NCBI RefSeq assembly: GCF_000196615.1
Contig: NC_014306.1
Coordinates: 558,001 to 622,000 of the forward strand
DNA: 64,000 bases
Source of the DNA: Erwinia billingiae Eb661
Lineage (GTDB): Bacteria > Pseudomonadota > Gammaproteobacteria > Enterobacterales > Enterobacteriaceae
Reading direction: 5' to 3'
Shown: positions 9,030-19,425 of the stretch, in pieces
How positions within the stretch are numbered: position 1 is the stretch's first letter
How the letters are laid out: each line of letters starts with the position of its first letter
Program-made: the position numbers and the translations under genes
Notes under the pieces: generated by a model
The model's database searches: none
The model's input: only the letters and a program-made list of their open reading frames with translations
Told to the model about the DNA's origin: nothing

Positions 9030-12000
9030 GTCGTTGGAAAAAGGTCCTTATTGGAATCCTGATCTTCCTGCTGGTGCTGCTGGGCGGCATCGCCTTTTTA
9101 ATTGGCACCACGCCCGGCCTGCATCTGCTGCTTAACGGCGCCGCGCGCTGGGTTCCGGGGCTGCAAATCAAACAGGTCGAGGGCGGCTGGCGAAACCTGA
9201 CGCTGACCGGCGTGCAGTATGAAATGCCGGGCGTCACGGTTAACGCCGGCGAGTTCCACCTCGCGGTAAAGTTGGGCTGCCTGAAACACAGTGCGTTCTG
9301 CGTCAACGACCTGTCGCTGAAAGATGTGAATGTGGTGGTCGACAGCAAGAAAATGGCGCCGGCGGCACCTGCACCGGCGGAAGAAGAGCCGTCCTCGGGC
9401 GATCTCAGCACGCCGTATCCGATCACCTTGCGTCAGCTTGCGCTGCACAATATCAATGTGAAGGTGGATGACACGGCGATTTCCCTCGCCGACTTCACCT
9501 CCGGCATCAGTTGGCAGGGCCGCGCGCTGACGCTGAATCCTACCCATATTCAGGGGCTGCTGATCGCACTGCCAAAGGCGGCGAAAGTGGCCGATGAACA
9601 GATTGTGCAGCCAAAAGTGCAGCAGCCGAAGGCCGACGAACCGCCGCTGGGCGAAACGCTGAAAGCGATGTTTGCCAAACCGTTGCTGCCGGATCTGCCT
9701 GATTTCAACATGCCGCTGGATGTCGATGTTCAAGAGATCCTTGGCGAGCAGTTGCGCATCACCGGCGATACCGATATCACCGTTAACCGCCTGTTAGTGA
9801 AAGCGAAAACTCAGGACAAACTGCTGCATCTGGAAACGCTGAATGTCGACTCGCCGCAGGGACAGCTAAACGCCCAGGGACAAGCGACGCTGTCTGACAA
9901 CTGGCCGGTGAACTTCACGCTCAACAGCACCGTCAACGTCGATCCGATCAAAGGTGAGAAGATCAAAATGACGCTGGACGGGGGCCTGCGCGAGCAGCTC
10001 AATATGGCGTTGAATCTTTCTGGTCCGGTTCAGGTGCAGATGGACGGCAATACCCGCCTGGCCGACGTTGGCCTGCCGCTGTCTGTGAACGTGAAGAGCC
10101 CGCAGCTGCGCTGGCCGCTGACCGGTGAAATTCAGTACGAAGTAGATAATTTCAACTTCAGCTTTAAAGGCAAAGCGACGGATTACGCGATGTCGCTGAA
10201 GGCCGCGCTGAAAGGGCAGGGCATTCCGCCTGCCACGGTAGCGCTGGACGGCAAAGGCAATATCGAGCAGTTCTCGCTGGATAAACTGCGTCTCGCGGCG
10301 CTGGAAGGCAATATTGACCTGACGGCGCTGGTGGACTGGAGCAAGGCAATCAGCTGGCGCAGCGATCTGACGCTGTCTGGCATCAATACCGCGAAGCAAT
10401 ATCCTGACTGGCCGGCGAAGCTGGAAGGTCACATCTCCACGCGCGGCAGCCTGTATGGCGGCAGTTGGCAGATGCGCGTGCCGGAACTGAAACTGCGCGG
10501 CAACGTCAAGCAGAACGCGGTCACCGCAGACGGTTCCCTATACGGCAACAGCTATAACCAGTGGGATATTCCGGGCCTGAAGCTGGTGCTGGGCCGCAAC
10601 AATATCAACCTGAAGGGATCGCTGGGCGACAAGCTCAACCTGGATGCCGATATTGATGCGCAGCATCTGGACAACGCGTTGCCAGGCCTTGGCGGCGTGG
10701 CGAAAGGCACCATCAAAGCCCGTGGCGATCTGAAAAAGCCGCAGCTGCTGGCGGATCTGACCGCGACGGGACTGCGCTGGCAGGCGCTGACCATTGCCCG
10801 CGTTGCGCTGAACGGCGACGTCAGTTCCGGCGAGCAGGTTCAGGGTAAGCTGACGCTGAAGGTCGATCGACTGAAGCAGGATGCGCTGGATATCTCGCAA
10901 ATCACTCTGGATGCCAGCGGCAGCGAAAAACAGCATCAGCTGAAGCTGAATATCGACGGCAAGCCGGTCTCGGGCCAGCTGGCGCTGAACGGCAGTTTTG
11001 ACCGGGCTGAGCAGCGCTGGAAAGGCACGCTCAACAACACCCGCTTCGATACCCCGGTCGGTGAATGGCGCCTGACGCGCCCAATCACGCTGGATTATCT
11101 CAACAGCAAGCAGACCGTCAGCATCGGGCCGCACTGCTGGCTCAATCCGAATGCCGAGCTCTGCGTGCCGCAAACCATTGAAGCCGGGCCTTCCGGCCAC
11201 GCCAAAGTGCAGCTCAATCGCTTCGACCTGGCGATGGCCAAGCCGTTCCTCACGGAAGACACCCAGCTTCGCGGCGTGTTCAGCGGTGATGCGGACGTCA
11301 GTTGGACCGCCGGCGGTGGTTTACCGCAGGGCCGCGTCTCGCTGAAAGGCAACGGCGTGAAGGTCGAGCAGAACGTGCAGGGCAACACGCTGCCGATTGC
11401 GTTCGACACGCTGAACCTGAATGCCGCGATGCGCAATGGCCGCGCTCAGTTGGACTGGCTGATCCGCATTGCCAATAACGGTCAGCTGGATGGCAACGTA
11501 CAAATTGCCGATCCCGAGGGCAAGCGCACGCTGTCAGGCAATGTGAATATCGCCAACCTGTCGCTGGCGCTGCTGAACCCGGCGCTGATGAGAGGCGAAA
11601 AGGTCGCGGGGATCGTCAGTTCCAACCTTCGTCTGGGCGGCAGCCTGCAGAAACCGCAGGTGTTCGGTCAGCTTGGGCTGAAGAACGTGGATGTCGACGG
11701 CAGCTTTATGCCGGTCGACCTGACCAGCGCCAACCTTAATATGGTGTTCAACGGCATGAGCTCGACGCTGGAAGGGCTGATTCAGACCTCGAAAGGGCAG
11801 CTGACCTTAAGCGGTGGCGCGGACTGGAGTGTGCTGGATGCCTGGCGGGCGCGGATCGCCGCCAAGGGCGATAAAATCCGCGTGACGGTGCCGCCGATGG
11901 TGCGGATGGACGTCTCGCCGGACCTGGTATTTGAAGCGACGCCGCAAATGTTCAACCTCGATGGTCGCGTTGATATTCCGTGGGCGCGCATCAACGTGCA

Positions 12001-12799
12001 GGAAGTGCCGGAGAGCGCGGTGGGCGTGTCGTCGGATGAAGTGCTGCTGGATAAAAACCTGCAGCCTATCGCACCGAAATCGACCGCTATTCCGATTAAC
12101 AGCAACCTGGTGATCCACGTCGGTGACGATGTGCGCATCAGCGCCTTTGGTCTGAAAGCCAAACTGAATGGCGATCTGAAAATGGTGCAGGACCGTCGTG
12201 GCCTGGGCCTGAACGGCCAGATCAACATTCCTTCCGGCCGCTTCCATGCTTACGGACAGGATCTGATTGTGCGCAAAGGTGAGCTGCAATTCTCCGGTCC
12301 GGCGGATCAGCCGTACCTGAATATTGAAGCGATCCGTAACCCGGAAGCGACGGAAAATGATGTTACCGCCGGCGTGCGCGTCACCGGGCTGGCCGATGAG
12401 CCGAAGGTGGAAGTGTTCTCCGATCCGGCAATGTCACAGCAGGAAGCCTTGTCCTACCTGCTTCGCGGACAGGGTCTGGACTCGAATGGCAGCGACAGCA
12501 GTGCAGTAACCTCAGCATTAGTGGGATTGGGACTTGCACAAAGTGGTCAGGTTGTGGGTAAAATCGGGGAGACCTTTGGCGTAAGCAATCTCGCCCTGGA
12601 TACGGCCGGCGTCGGTGTCAGCCAGCAGGTCCAGGTCAGCGGCTACGTTCTGCCGGGTCTACAGGTAAAATACGGTGTTGGCATATTTGATTCACTGGCG
12701 ACCTTAACCCTGCGTTATCGCCTGATGCCCAAGCTCTATTTGGAAGCAGTGTCTGGTCTCGACCAGGCCCTGGATTTGCTTTATCAGTTTGAGTTCTAG
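9026..12799 (+). CDS. tamB: Translocation and assembly module inner-membrane subunit TamB
   Basis: Very long AsmA-like/DUF490 protein spanning the periplasm; anchored in the inner membrane and docking onto TamA, with a hydrophobic groove thought to carry phospholipids. 1257 residues (E. coli 1259). N-terminal transmembrane anchor at about 6-29 ([20 protein letters not shown]), a long beta-rich repeat body, and the conserved C-terminal DUF490 part (about 900-1257) with [36 protein letters not shown] and [29 protein letters not shown]. Coupled to tamA upstream and 2 bases from ytfP downstream, so tamA-tamB-ytfP is one operon. Confidence 0.97.
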   Translation: MSRWKKVLIGILIFLLVLLGGIAFLIGTTPGLHLLLNGAARWVPGLQIKQVEGGWRNLTLTGVQYEMPGVTVNAGEFHLAVKLGCLKHSAFCVNDLSLKDVNVVVDSKKMAPAAPAPAEEEPSSGDLSTPYPITLRQLALHNINVKVDDTAISLADFTSGISWQGRALTLNPTHIQGLLIALPKAAKVADEQIVQPKVQQPKADEPPLGETLKAMFAKPLLPDLPDFNMPLDVDVQEILGEQLRITGDTDITVNRLLVKAKTQDKLLHLETLNVDSPQGQLNAQGQATLSDNWPVNFTLNSTVNVDPIKGEKIKMTLDGGLREQLNMALNLSGPVQVQMDGNTRLADVGLPLSVNVKSPQLRWPLTGEIQYEVDNFNFSFKGKATDYAMSLKAALKGQGIPPATVALDGKGNIEQFSLDKLRLAALEGNIDLTALVDWSKAISWRSDLTLSGINTAKQYPDWPAKLEGHISTRGSLYGGSWQMRVPELKLRGNVKQNAVTADGSLYGNSYNQWDIPGLKLVLGRNNINLKGSLGDKLNLDADIDAQHLDNALPGLGGVAKGTIKARGDLKKPQLLADLTATGLRWQALTIARVALNGDVSSGEQVQGKLTLKVDRLKQDALDISQITLDASGSEKQHQLKLNIDGKPVSGQLALNGSFDRAEQRWKGTLNNTRFDTPVGEWRLTRPITLDYLNSKQTVSIGPHCWLNPNAELCVPQTIEAGPSGHAKVQLNRFDLAMAKPFLTEDTQLRGVFSGDADVSWTAGGGLPQGRVSLKGNGVKVEQNVQGNTLPIAFDTLNLNAAMRNGRAQLDWLIRIANNGQLDGNVQIADPEGKRTLSGNVNIANLSLALLNPALMRGEKVAGIVSSNLRLGGSLQKPQVFGQLGLKNVDVDGSFMPVDLTSANLNMVFNGMSSTLEGLIQTSKGQLTLSGGADWSVLDAWRARIAAKGDKIRVTVPPMVRMDVSPDLVFEATPQMFNLDGRVDIPWARINVQEVPESAVGVSSDEVLLDKNLQPIAPKSTAIPINSNLVIHVGDDVRISAFGLKAKLNGDLKMVQDRRGLGLNGQINIPSGRFHAYGQDLIVRKGELQFSGPADQPYLNIEAIRNPEATENDVTAGVRVTGLADEPKVEVFSDPAMSQQEALSYLLRGQGLDSNGSDSSAVTSALVGLGLAQSGQVVGKIGETFGVSNLALDTAGVGVSQQVQVSGYVLPGLQVKYGVGIFDSLATLTLRYRLMPKLYLEAVSGLDQALDLLYQFEF

Positions 12800-12801
12800 C
12801 A

Positions 12802-13155
12802 ATGCGAATAATTGTCTACGGCACCTTAAGACGGAAGCAAGGCAACAGTCATTGGATGACCAACGGGCAGTGGCTGGGCGATCATAAGATCGACGGCTAC
12901 GCGCTTTATAGTTTAGGTCTTTACCCCGGCGTTGTTGCGGGTAGCGGGCAGGTTGCCTGTGAAGTTTACCGTATCGATGCGTCCACACTGGGCGAGCTCG
13001 ATGCACTCAGAACCAAGGGCGGGGAGTACAAGCGTGAGCTGGTGCAAACGCCTTACGGCAGCGCCTGGCTCTATGTGTATCAGCGTTCGATTGTCGGGAG
13101 AGAGCATATTGTCAGCGGCGACTGGCTGCAACAAAATGCACCCAAACCCACCTGA
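12802..13155 (+). CDS. ytfP: Gamma-glutamylcyclotransferase-like protein YtfP
   Basis: Small GGCT/AIG2-like fold protein whose substrate is not established. 117 residues. It begins with the substrate-loop motif MRIIVYGTLRRKQGN (E. coli has YGSL), keeps the family glutamate region ELDALRTKGGEYKREL and ends shortly after YVYQRSIVGREHIVSGDWL. It starts 2 bases after the tamB stop, indicating translational coupling, and ends at a strong terminator. Confidence 0.92.
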   Translation: MRIIVYGTLRRKQGNSHWMTNGQWLGDHKIDGYALYSLGLYPGVVAGSGQVACEVYRIDASTLGELDALRTKGGEYKRELVQTPYGSAWLYVYQRSIVGREHIVSGDWLQQNAPKPT

Positions 13156-13170
13156 GGTTGCTGCAAATAA

Positions 13171-13200
13171 AAACACCGCTCAGTGAGCGGTGTTTTTTTT
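13171..13200. terminator. Bidirectional terminator between ytfP and ppa
   Basis: AAACACCGCTCA (13171-13182) pairs with TGAGCGGTGTTT (13184-13195), followed by further T residues to 13200; the A-run on the left serves the opposite strand. Confidence 0.85.
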
Positions 13201-13217
13201 CGTCTTCGTCGCGAGAA

Positions 13218-13748
13218 TTACTTCTTCGCAGCGCGCTCGAAAGAGGTCACGATTTCAGCTTTCGCTGCGGCCGCGTCGTCCCAGCCTTCAACTTTCACCC
13301 ATTTGCCTTTTTCCAGCGCTTTGTATTGCTCGAAGAAGTGAGTGATCTGCGCACGCAGCAGTTCTGGCAGGTCGTTCACATCTTTGATGTGATCGTATTC
13401 TTTGGTCAGCTTGCTGTGCGGAACGGCAACAACCTTGGCATCTTCGCCAGATTCGTCGGTCATTTTCAGCACGCCAACAGGACGGCAACGGATAACCGAG
13501 CCCGGCTGCAGCGGATAGGCGGTAGGGACCAGTACATCTACCGGGTCACCGTCTAAAGACAGGGTGTGGTTGATGTAACCGTAGTTGCACGGATAGAACA
13601 TCGCGGTAGACATAAAGCGGTCAACGAACAGGGCACCGGTATCTTTGTCGACTTCATATTTGATCGGATCGGCATTGGCCGGGATCTCAATAACAACATA
13701 GATATCTTCTGGCAGGTCTTTGCCCGCTGGAACCTGGGTCAAACTCAT
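13218..13748 (-). CDS. ppa: Inorganic pyrophosphatase
   Basis: Essential cytoplasmic family I pyrophosphatase that hydrolyses PPi and pulls biosynthetic reactions forward; hexameric in E. coli. 176 residues with all active-site motifs: [18 protein letters not shown] (Lys29), FYPCNYGYI, the metal-binding signature DGDPVDVLV and [13 protein letters not shown]. The frame is open to 13763, but [17 protein letters not shown] at 13748 is the family start and has a GAAGGAA site upstream. Confidence 0.97.
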   Translation of the reverse strand: MSLTQVPAGKDLPEDIYVVIEIPANADPIKYEVDKDTGALFVDRFMSTAMFYPCNYGYINHTLSLDGDPVDVLVPTAYPLQPGSVIRCRPVGVLKMTDESGEDAKVVAVPHSKLTKEYDHIKDVNDLPELLRAQITHFFEQYKALEKGKWVKVEGWDDAAAAKAEIVTSFERAAKK

Positions 13749-13902
13749 GGTCAATTCCTTCATTCAGCCTTAAACAAGTGACGCTCATTATAGCCAACTG
13801 AGTTGGAAAGTATCCCCCCTTTTTGCCCTTTAGGAATGCTCCAGTACTGGCCTTACGGCCTGTAGGGAGAATCTTCACCTTCGATGCGCGGATGGCCCCT
13901 TG

Positions 13903-14304
13903 TTAAGGGTTGCCGCTGTTGCCATCCGCCAACGATTTCAGCGCTAAGGCCTGGTTTTTTACCAGGCTTACGCTTTGCGCGCCCACCTGTAATGACGCCA
14001 TGGTGCCGCCATCGCTCAGCCGCGCTTTGGTGGCATCCAGCCAGCTGTCGCGGTATTTCAGCCAGGCACGCTGCGCGGTGCGTAATTTGGCTTTCTGCTC
14101 ACTGTTTAGCGTGGCTGTCAGTTTGCCGTATTGCTGATTCATTTCACTGTCCCAGGCCTGATTCGCTGCGCTAAAACACTGCTGCATGGCCACGGTGGTA
14201 GAGGCTTTATCCAGGCATTGTTGCTGGGCGGTATCAATCGGGCTCACGTCTGCGTGGCCGTAAAACGCCATTAACAGGCCTGTAATCGCAATGGTTTTTT
14301 TCAT
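13903..14304 (-). CDS. LprI-family (DUF1311) secreted protein, lysozyme-inhibitor-like
   Basis: Probable periplasmic protein of the LprI/DUF1311 family, members of which include lysozyme inhibitors. 133 residues: signal peptide (MKKTIAITGLLMAFYGHA) and a mature domain with the family pattern CLDKA..V.MQQCFSAANQAWDSEMNQQYGKL and LRTAQRAWLKYRDSW, with two cysteines that could form the fold's disulfide. AGGAATTG upstream supplies the ribosome site. It lies between ppa and a divergent chemoreceptor gene with no operon partner. The family call is fairly sure; the function is inferred only from the family. Confidence 0.75.
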   Translation of the reverse strand: MKKTIAITGLLMAFYGHADVSPIDTAQQQCLDKASTTVAMQQCFSAANQAWDSEMNQQYGKLTATLNSEQKAKLRTAQRAWLKYRDSWLDATKARLSDGGTMASLQVGAQSVSLVKNQALALKSLADGNSGNP

Positions 14305-14391
14305 CGGACAATTCCTTCTGTAGGGTCATGGGCAAAAATTGATCCTTATCAAGTCAGCCGCAGTCGTCAATCCTTTTCACTTCATCAGTGC

Positions 14392-14419
14392 TAAAGATTG
14401 CCCGCGACCCTGCCGATAC
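14392..14419 (+). promoter_or_regulatory. Candidate sigma-28 (FliA) promoter for the chemoreceptor gene
   Basis: TAAAGATT (14392-14399) and GCCGATAC (14412-14419) match the flagellar sigma factor consensus TAAAGTTT / GCCGATAA at 13 of 16 positions; the spacing is 12 instead of the usual 11. It lies 57 bases upstream of the receptor start, as expected for a class 3 chemotaxis gene. Confidence 0.7.
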
Positions 14420-14475
14420 CTTCTTCGCTTTTTGGGTTCCTGGACTATTTGCTTTTTCGAGGGTCACACAAAATC

Positions 14476-16038
14476 ATGCTTAGAAAAATTTCGATTCGAA
14501 CGGGGTTATTAGTGTTGTTAGCGCTGATGACGCTGATGCTACTGGGCGTTAGCCTGATGGGCATCGTTGCCATTAACAAAGGGAATCGATCGCTGGAGGT
14601 GGTCAACCGCATTCAGGGTATCGAGTTAAACAGCTTATCGCTTACCAATAACAGCCTGCTTCGTGCACGCACCACGGCAGCGTTATCGGTAAGGAAGATG
14701 GAAATAGGGATGATTGATGAGGCCACCCTGGCCACTCAGCGGGTCAGTACCTATATCGATCTCTCAAAAAAAGGCTTAAAAACCTTTGTTGATGCCGGCA
14801 CGGTGACCGCGCATGGCAAAAAGCTCTCCGATGACATTGTCGCCAGTTATGACCTCTATCTGCAGCAGGGCATCATGCCGATGCTGGATGCGCTGCAAAA
14901 GCAGAACACCGACGGTTATTACACCGTTCTGGAAGAAAAGCTCACCGCGTTAAATAACACCTTTACCAAAGCGGCCGATGCTTTCAACGTCTATGCCAAT
15001 CAGGTCACGGATGCGCAGCTGGCGGAAGCCGCTCACAACCAGAAAATGCTGACCCTTTTGATCCTGTGCTGCGGCGTTCTGACGGTGATCCTGCTTTCCG
15101 TCGCCTGGCTGCTGTTGCGGGCGATCCTGCTGAAACCGCTCGAGTCCGCCATCGGGCATCTGGAATTCGTCGCCGCAGGCGATTTAACCCAGGCACTGCC
15201 GGAAAGTGGCAACAATGAGCTGGGACGACTGAATGCGGCGCTGGCGGCGATGCAGAGCTCTCTGCAGCTCTCGGTCAGCCGGGTGCGCGATGCCAGCCTG
15301 CAAATTGATATCGGCAGCCGTGAGCTCTCTTCGGGCAACATCAACCTCTCTCAGCGCACCGAGGAGTCAGCGGCGTCGCTGGAGCAAACTGCCGCCAGCA
15401 TGGAGCAACTGACGGCGACGGTGAAGCTGAATGCCGATAACGCCAGCCAGGCGCATCAGCTGGCAAGGTCGGTTTCTGACAGCGCCGATCGTGGTAGCGA
15501 AGTGGTGAGCTACGTGATGGATAAGATGCAGGAGATCTCCAACAGCTCTAAGCGCATTGGCGACATCCTCGGCGTGATTGACGGCATCGCCTTCCAGACC
15601 AACATCCTCGCGCTGAACGCCTCTGTAGAGGCCGCACGCGCCGGAGAACAGGGCAGAGGCTTTGCCGTGGTCGCCAGCGAGGTGCGCAACCTGGCGCAGC
15701 GCAGTGCCACGGCGGCGAAAGAGATCCGCACGCTGATCGCTGAATCGCAAAGCCGGGTCAGCGAAGGCTCGGAGATGGCGACCAAAGCCGGAGAGACCAT
15801 GGACGAAATCGCCAGCGAAGTGATGCGGGTGACCACGCTGATGAAGGAGATTTCCAGCGCGTCTCAGGAGCAGAGTCATGGCATCGAGCAGGTGAACCAG
15901 GCGGTGACGCAGATGGATGAGGTGGCACAGCAGAATGCCGCGCTGGTCGAGCAGGCGATGGCCGCCACCCAGTCGCTGGAGGAGCAGTCGCAGCAGCTGG
16001 TGCAATCAATGGCGGTGTTTAAGGTCAGCCCAGCCTGA
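14476..16038 (+). CDS. Methyl-accepting chemotaxis protein (Tsr/Tar-like)
   Basis: Transmembrane chemoreceptor. 520 residues: TM1 about 10-33, a periplasmic four-helix ligand-binding domain (about 34-189), TM2 about 190-212, HAMP (about 213-265) and the cytoplasmic signalling coiled coil. The highly conserved hairpin tip [20 protein letters not shown] is at about 370-390 and binds CheA/CheW. Gln/Glu pairs for CheR/CheB methylation flank it. The C-terminus VFKVSPA lacks the NWETF-type CheR-tethering pentapeptide of major receptors, so it probably relies on other receptors for adaptation. The open frame begins at a TTG at 14398; I use the ATG at 14476 because TM1 and a GAGGG site fit it. Ligand unknown. 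Confidence 0.88.
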   Translation: MLRKISIRTGLLVLLALMTLMLLGVSLMGIVAINKGNRSLEVVNRIQGIELNSLSLTNNSLLRARTTAALSVRKMEIGMIDEATLATQRVSTYIDLSKKGLKTFVDAGTVTAHGKKLSDDIVASYDLYLQQGIMPMLDALQKQNTDGYYTVLEEKLTALNNTFTKAADAFNVYANQVTDAQLAEAAHNQKMLTLLILCCGVLTVILLSVAWLLLRAILLKPLESAIGHLEFVAAGDLTQALPESGNNELGRLNAALAAMQSSLQLSVSRVRDASLQIDIGSRELSSGNINLSQRTEESAASLEQTAASMEQLTATVKLNADNASQAHQLARSVSDSADRGSEVVSYVMDKMQEISNSSKRIGDILGVIDGIAFQTNILALNASVEAARAGEQGRGFAVVASEVRNLAQRSATAAKEIRTLIAESQSRVSEGSEMATKAGETMDEIASEVMRVTTLMKEISSASQEQSHGIEQVNQAVTQMDEVAQQNAALVEQAMAATQSLEEQSQQLVQSMAVFKVSPA

Positions 16039-16062
16039 CAGGCTGCTTAAAGACGGGAAATA

Positions 16063-16092
16063 AAAAGGGCGATCGTCAGATCGCCCTTTTTT
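16063..16092. terminator. Bidirectional terminator between the chemoreceptor gene and fbp
   Basis: AAAAGGGCGATC (16063-16074), loop GTCA, GATCGCCCTTTT (16079-16090) plus more T residues. Perfect 12-bp stem. Confidence 0.9.
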
Positions 16093-16112
16093 TATCTGGC
16101 TCGCAGGAGGCG

Positions 16113-17111
16113 TTACGCGTCCGGGAATTCGCGCAGGAAACGTTCCTGATCTTCTACCATCGCGGTATTACCGACGAAGAACGGTGAACGCTCGTGCAGG
16201 GTTTCCGGGGTCAGATCCAGAATACGGTTTTTACCGTCGCTGGCTTTACCGCCGGCCTGCTCGGCCAGGAAGGCCATCGGGTTGCACTCATACAACAGGC
16301 GCAGCTTGCCTTTCGGGTGGCTGGCGGTGCTTGGGTAGAGGTAGATGCCGCCTTTCAGCAGGTTGCGGTGGAAATCTGCAACCAGAGAACCGATGTAACG
16401 TGAGGTATACGGACGATGCGTGGCAACGTCTTCTTCCTGACAGAACTTCAGGTATTTCTTCACGCCCTGAGGGAAACGGATGTAGTTTCCTTCGTTAATG
16501 GAGTAGGTGTAGCCCGCTTCCGGGAACTCCATTTTTTCCGCGCTAAGGCAGAATACGCCCAGTGACGGGTCGTAGGTGAAGGCGTGAACGCCACAGCCGG
16601 TGGTGTAAACCAGCATGGTGGACGAACCGTAAACCACATAACCCGCAGCAACCTGCTGGTTGCCCGGCTGCAGGAAGTCTTCTTCCGTGACTGGCGTGCC
16701 GGCTGGGGTGATACGACGGTAGATGGAGAAGATGGTGCCCACAGAGACGTTAACGTCGATGTTTGACGAGCCATCCAGCGGATCCATCAGCACCACGTAC
16801 TTGCCGTTCTCGACACCTTCGAAGATCACGATCTCATCTTCTTCTTCGGAGGCGATACCGGCAACGATCCCGCGCGCTTTCAATGCTGCTTTGAGTTTTT
16901 CATTGGCAAACAGATCGAGCTTCATCTGCTGCTCGCCCTGAATGTTCTCTACGCCGGAGGCGCCGAGAATATCCACCAGACCGGCTTTGTTGATATCACG
17001 GTGGATAATCTTCGCGCCCAGTTTGATGGCTGAAATCAGCGCCGTCAGTTCACCTGTGGCGTGAGGAAAGTCGTGTTGCTTCTCGACGATGAATTCGCCT
17101 AACGTTTTCAT
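16113..17111 (-). CDS. fbp: Fructose-1,6-bisphosphatase class I
   Basis: Gluconeogenic enzyme converting fructose-1,6-bisphosphate to fructose-6-phosphate; AMP-inhibited cytoplasmic tetramer. 332 residues, the same as E. coli. Metal-site motifs are present: [33 protein letters not shown] and, near the C-terminus, [22 protein letters not shown]. Divergent from mpl, as in E. coli. Confidence 0.97.
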   Translation of the reverse strand: MKTLGEFIVEKQHDFPHATGELTALISAIKLGAKIIHRDINKAGLVDILGASGVENIQGEQQMKLDLFANEKLKAALKARGIVAGIASEEEDEIVIFEGVENGKYVVLMDPLDGSSNIDVNVSVGTIFSIYRRITPAGTPVTEEDFLQPGNQQVAAGYVVYGSSTMLVYTTGCGVHAFTYDPSLGVFCLSAEKMEFPEAGYTYSINEGNYIRFPQGVKKYLKFCQEEDVATHRPYTSRYIGSLVADFHRNLLKGGIYLYPSTASHPKGKLRLLYECNPMAFLAEQAGGKASDGKNRILDLTPETLHERSPFFVGNTAMVEDQERFLREFPDA

Positions 17112-17280
17112 AACACTATCCCTGAATCTGCGGTTGAACAGCAGCCTGATTTACAAACTGCCAACGTATGCGTAAGCAGTCTAGCCGATTGGACACTAAA
17201 GAACATAGGGCAAATCCGTTTCTTCCTCGCGATGAGGACGCTACACTGTGCGCCGGACTTTCCTGTTAACGGATCATTTT

Positions 17281-18636
17281 ATGCGTATTCATATCCTCGG
17301 TATCTGTGGCACCTTCATGGGTGGCCTGGCCGTACTGGCCCGGGCACTGGGCCATGAAGTGACGGGTTCAGATGCGAACGTTTATCCGCCGATGAGCACG
17401 CTGCTTGAAAAACAAGGTATTGATTTAATTCAGGGTTATGATGCTTCCCAGCTCGATCCTGCACCGGATTTAGTGATCATCGGTAATGCGATGACGCGCG
17501 GAAATGCCTGTGTTGAAGCGGTACTCGAGCGCAACATTCCTTACCTCTCAGGCCCGCAATGGCTGCATGATTTCGTGCTGCGTGACCGTTGGGTCATCGC
17601 GGTGGCCGGAACCCATGGAAAAACCACCACGGCGGGGATGGCGGCATGGATTTTACAGGCGTGCGGCCTCGAACCGGGCTTCGTAATCGGGGGCGTGCCG
17701 GGAAACTTCGATGTCTCGGCAACTTTAGGAAAAAGCCCATTCTTCGTGATTGAAGCCGACGAGTATGACTGCGCCTTCTTCGACAAGCGTTCCAAATTCG
17801 TGCATTACTGCCCGCGCACGCTGATCCTCAACAACCTTGAGTTTGATCACGCGGATATTTTTGACGATCTGAAAGCGATCCAGCGCCAGTTCCACCATCT
17901 GGTGCGGATCGTCCCAGGCCAGGGCAAAATCCTGATGCCGGATCACGACGTCAACATCAAGCAGGTGATGGCGATGGGCTGCTGGAGCGAACAGGAAACC
18001 GTTGGCGACTCCGGTCACTGGCAGGCGAAAAAGCTGACGCCGGACGCCTCACGTTGGGAAGTCTGGCTGGACGGTGAGCGCGTGGCGGAAGTGAACTGGG
18101 CGCTGGTGGGCGAACACAACATGCATAACGGCATGATGGCGATCGCCGCCGCACGTCACGTCGGCATTAAACCGGAGGATGCCGGTCTGGCGCTGAACGA
18201 CTTTATCAACGCCCGTCGCCGCCTGGAACTGCGCGGTGAAGCCAACGGCGTCAAAGTCTATGACGACTTTGCCCATCACCCAACGGCGATCCTCGCTACC
18301 ATGACCGCCTTACGCAGCAAGGTTGGCGGCACCGCCCGTATTCTGGCCGTACTGGAACCGCGTTCTAATACCATGAAAATGGGCATCAGTAAGGACGACC
18401 TGGCGCCGGCGCTGGCGCGTGCGGATGAAGTGTTCCTACTGCAGCCGCACCATATTCCGTGGCAGGTTTCAGAAGTGGCGGAAGCCTGCTCGCAGCCGGC
18501 GCACTGGAGCCCGGATGTGGATGTGCTGGTTGAGATGATTGTGAAAGTGGCGCAGCCGGGCGACACCATTCTGGTGATGAGCAACGGTGGCTTTGGTGGC
18601 ATTCATCAGAAGCTGCTGGACAGACTGGCGAAGTAA
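17281..18636 (+). CDS. mpl: UDP-N-acetylmuramate:L-Ala-gamma-D-Glu-meso-DAP ligase Mpl
   Basis: Murein tripeptide recycling ligase: attaches the recovered L-Ala-D-Glu-mDAP peptide to UDP-MurNAc using ATP. 451 residues, Mur-ligase fold. It starts MRIHILGICGTFMGGLAVLA, has the ATP loop AGTHGKTTTAGMAAWIL near residues 109-124, and conserved EADEYDCAFFDKRSKF, NLEFDHADIF, HNMHNGMMAIAAA and DDFAHHPTAI. The frame opens at 17248, but the family begins at the ATG at 17281. It shares the intergenic region with divergent fbp. Confidence 0.95.
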   Translation: MRIHILGICGTFMGGLAVLARALGHEVTGSDANVYPPMSTLLEKQGIDLIQGYDASQLDPAPDLVIIGNAMTRGNACVEAVLERNIPYLSGPQWLHDFVLRDRWVIAVAGTHGKTTTAGMAAWILQACGLEPGFVIGGVPGNFDVSATLGKSPFFVIEADEYDCAFFDKRSKFVHYCPRTLILNNLEFDHADIFDDLKAIQRQFHHLVRIVPGQGKILMPDHDVNIKQVMAMGCWSEQETVGDSGHWQAKKLTPDASRWEVWLDGERVAEVNWALVGEHNMHNGMMAIAAARHVGIKPEDAGLALNDFINARRRLELRGEANGVKVYDDFAHHPTAILATMTALRSKVGGTARILAVLEPRSNTMKMGISKDDLAPALARADEVFLLQPHHIPWQVSEVAEACSQPAHWSPDVDVLVEMIVKVAQPGDTILVMSNGGFGGIHQKLLDRLAK

Positions 18637-18692
18637 TCAGGCGAAAACCCTGGCAGGAAAGTCTCTTGCCAGAGTTCAGAAGCGCAACAAAA

Positions 18693-18712
18693 GGGCGGAA
18701 CGGTTTCCGCCC
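18693..18712. terminator. Terminator between convergent mpl and darP
   Basis: GGGCGGAA (18693-18700), loop CGGT, TTCCGCCC (18705-18712) followed by TGTTTATTT; A-rich on the left. A second weaker hairpin CTGGCA..TGCCAG lies just upstream. Confidence 0.7.
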
Positions 18713-18715
18713 TGT

Positions 18716-19261
18716 TTATTTGGCTTCGGCAAGCTCACGCAGATACTGGAAGATCTGGCGGAAGGCTTTTGGCGGTTTATTAGCGGCTTTCTCTTTCTGC
18801 GCATTGCGGATCATCGCGCGCAGCTGCTGACGGTCGGCCTCGGGATAGAGCGCCAGCACGTCCGGCACCACCTCATCACCTTCGGCAACCAGACGATCGC
18901 GCAGCACTTCCAGCTTGTGGAACAGCGCAACCTGCTGGTTGTGACGGTTCTTCAGCTTATCCAGCGCCAGGCGGATCGGCTCTTCATCGCGGGAGCGCAG
19001 CATTTTACCGATCAGCTGAAGCTGACGGCGACGCGCTTCTTTCTTGATCTTCTGAGCCAGCTCAATGGCGGTGCGCAGGTCTTCATCCAGCGGGATTTTA
19101 TCCAGCGAGTTTTTGCTCAGTTCCATCAATTCTAAACCCAGGCGCTTAAGCTCCTCGGCGTCACGTTTGATTTCACTTTTACTGACCCAGATAATCTCTT
19201 CGTCTTCTTCTTCTTTGTCATCTGGTACATCATCAAGCCAGTCGTCAGGCTGTTTGGTCAT
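18716..19261 (-). CDS. darP: Ribosome biogenesis factor DarP (YjgA)
   Basis: Small 50S-associated protein that assists late large-subunit maturation in E. coli. 181 residues, strongly charged, all helical in appearance: [72 protein letters not shown] and a C-terminal [10 protein letters not shown]. The ATG at 19261 follows GGGAG and gives the family start [10 protein letters not shown]; an upstream ATG at 19288 is ignored. Divergent from pmbA. Confidence 0.94.
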   Translation of the reverse strand: MTKQPDDWLDDVPDDKEEEDEEIIWVSKSEIKRDAEELKRLGLELMELSKNSLDKIPLDEDLRTAIELAQKIKKEARRRQLQLIGKMLRSRDEEPIRLALDKLKNRHNQQVALFHKLEVLRDRLVAEGDEVVPDVLALYPEADRQQLRAMIRNAQKEKAANKPPKAFRQIFQYLRELAEAK

Positions 19262-19425
19262 TGGGGGCTCCCTAAAAAAGAGGCTCATGCTATCAGGTTA
19301 CGTGGCTACTGCGAAATTGTTCTCTGAGTCTGTTAGACTCAAATGAACCTTAATCACTAAAGAGTCAGGCAATCTGGCGTTTTACCCGCTCCAGAAAAGC
19401 CCTCTGTTAATTATATGGTAGGTCG

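Noticed and set aside
14398..14475. Upstream TTG start for the chemoreceptor
   Set aside because: It would add 26 residues before the first membrane helix, overlap the likely sigma-28 promoter and lacks a ribosome site.
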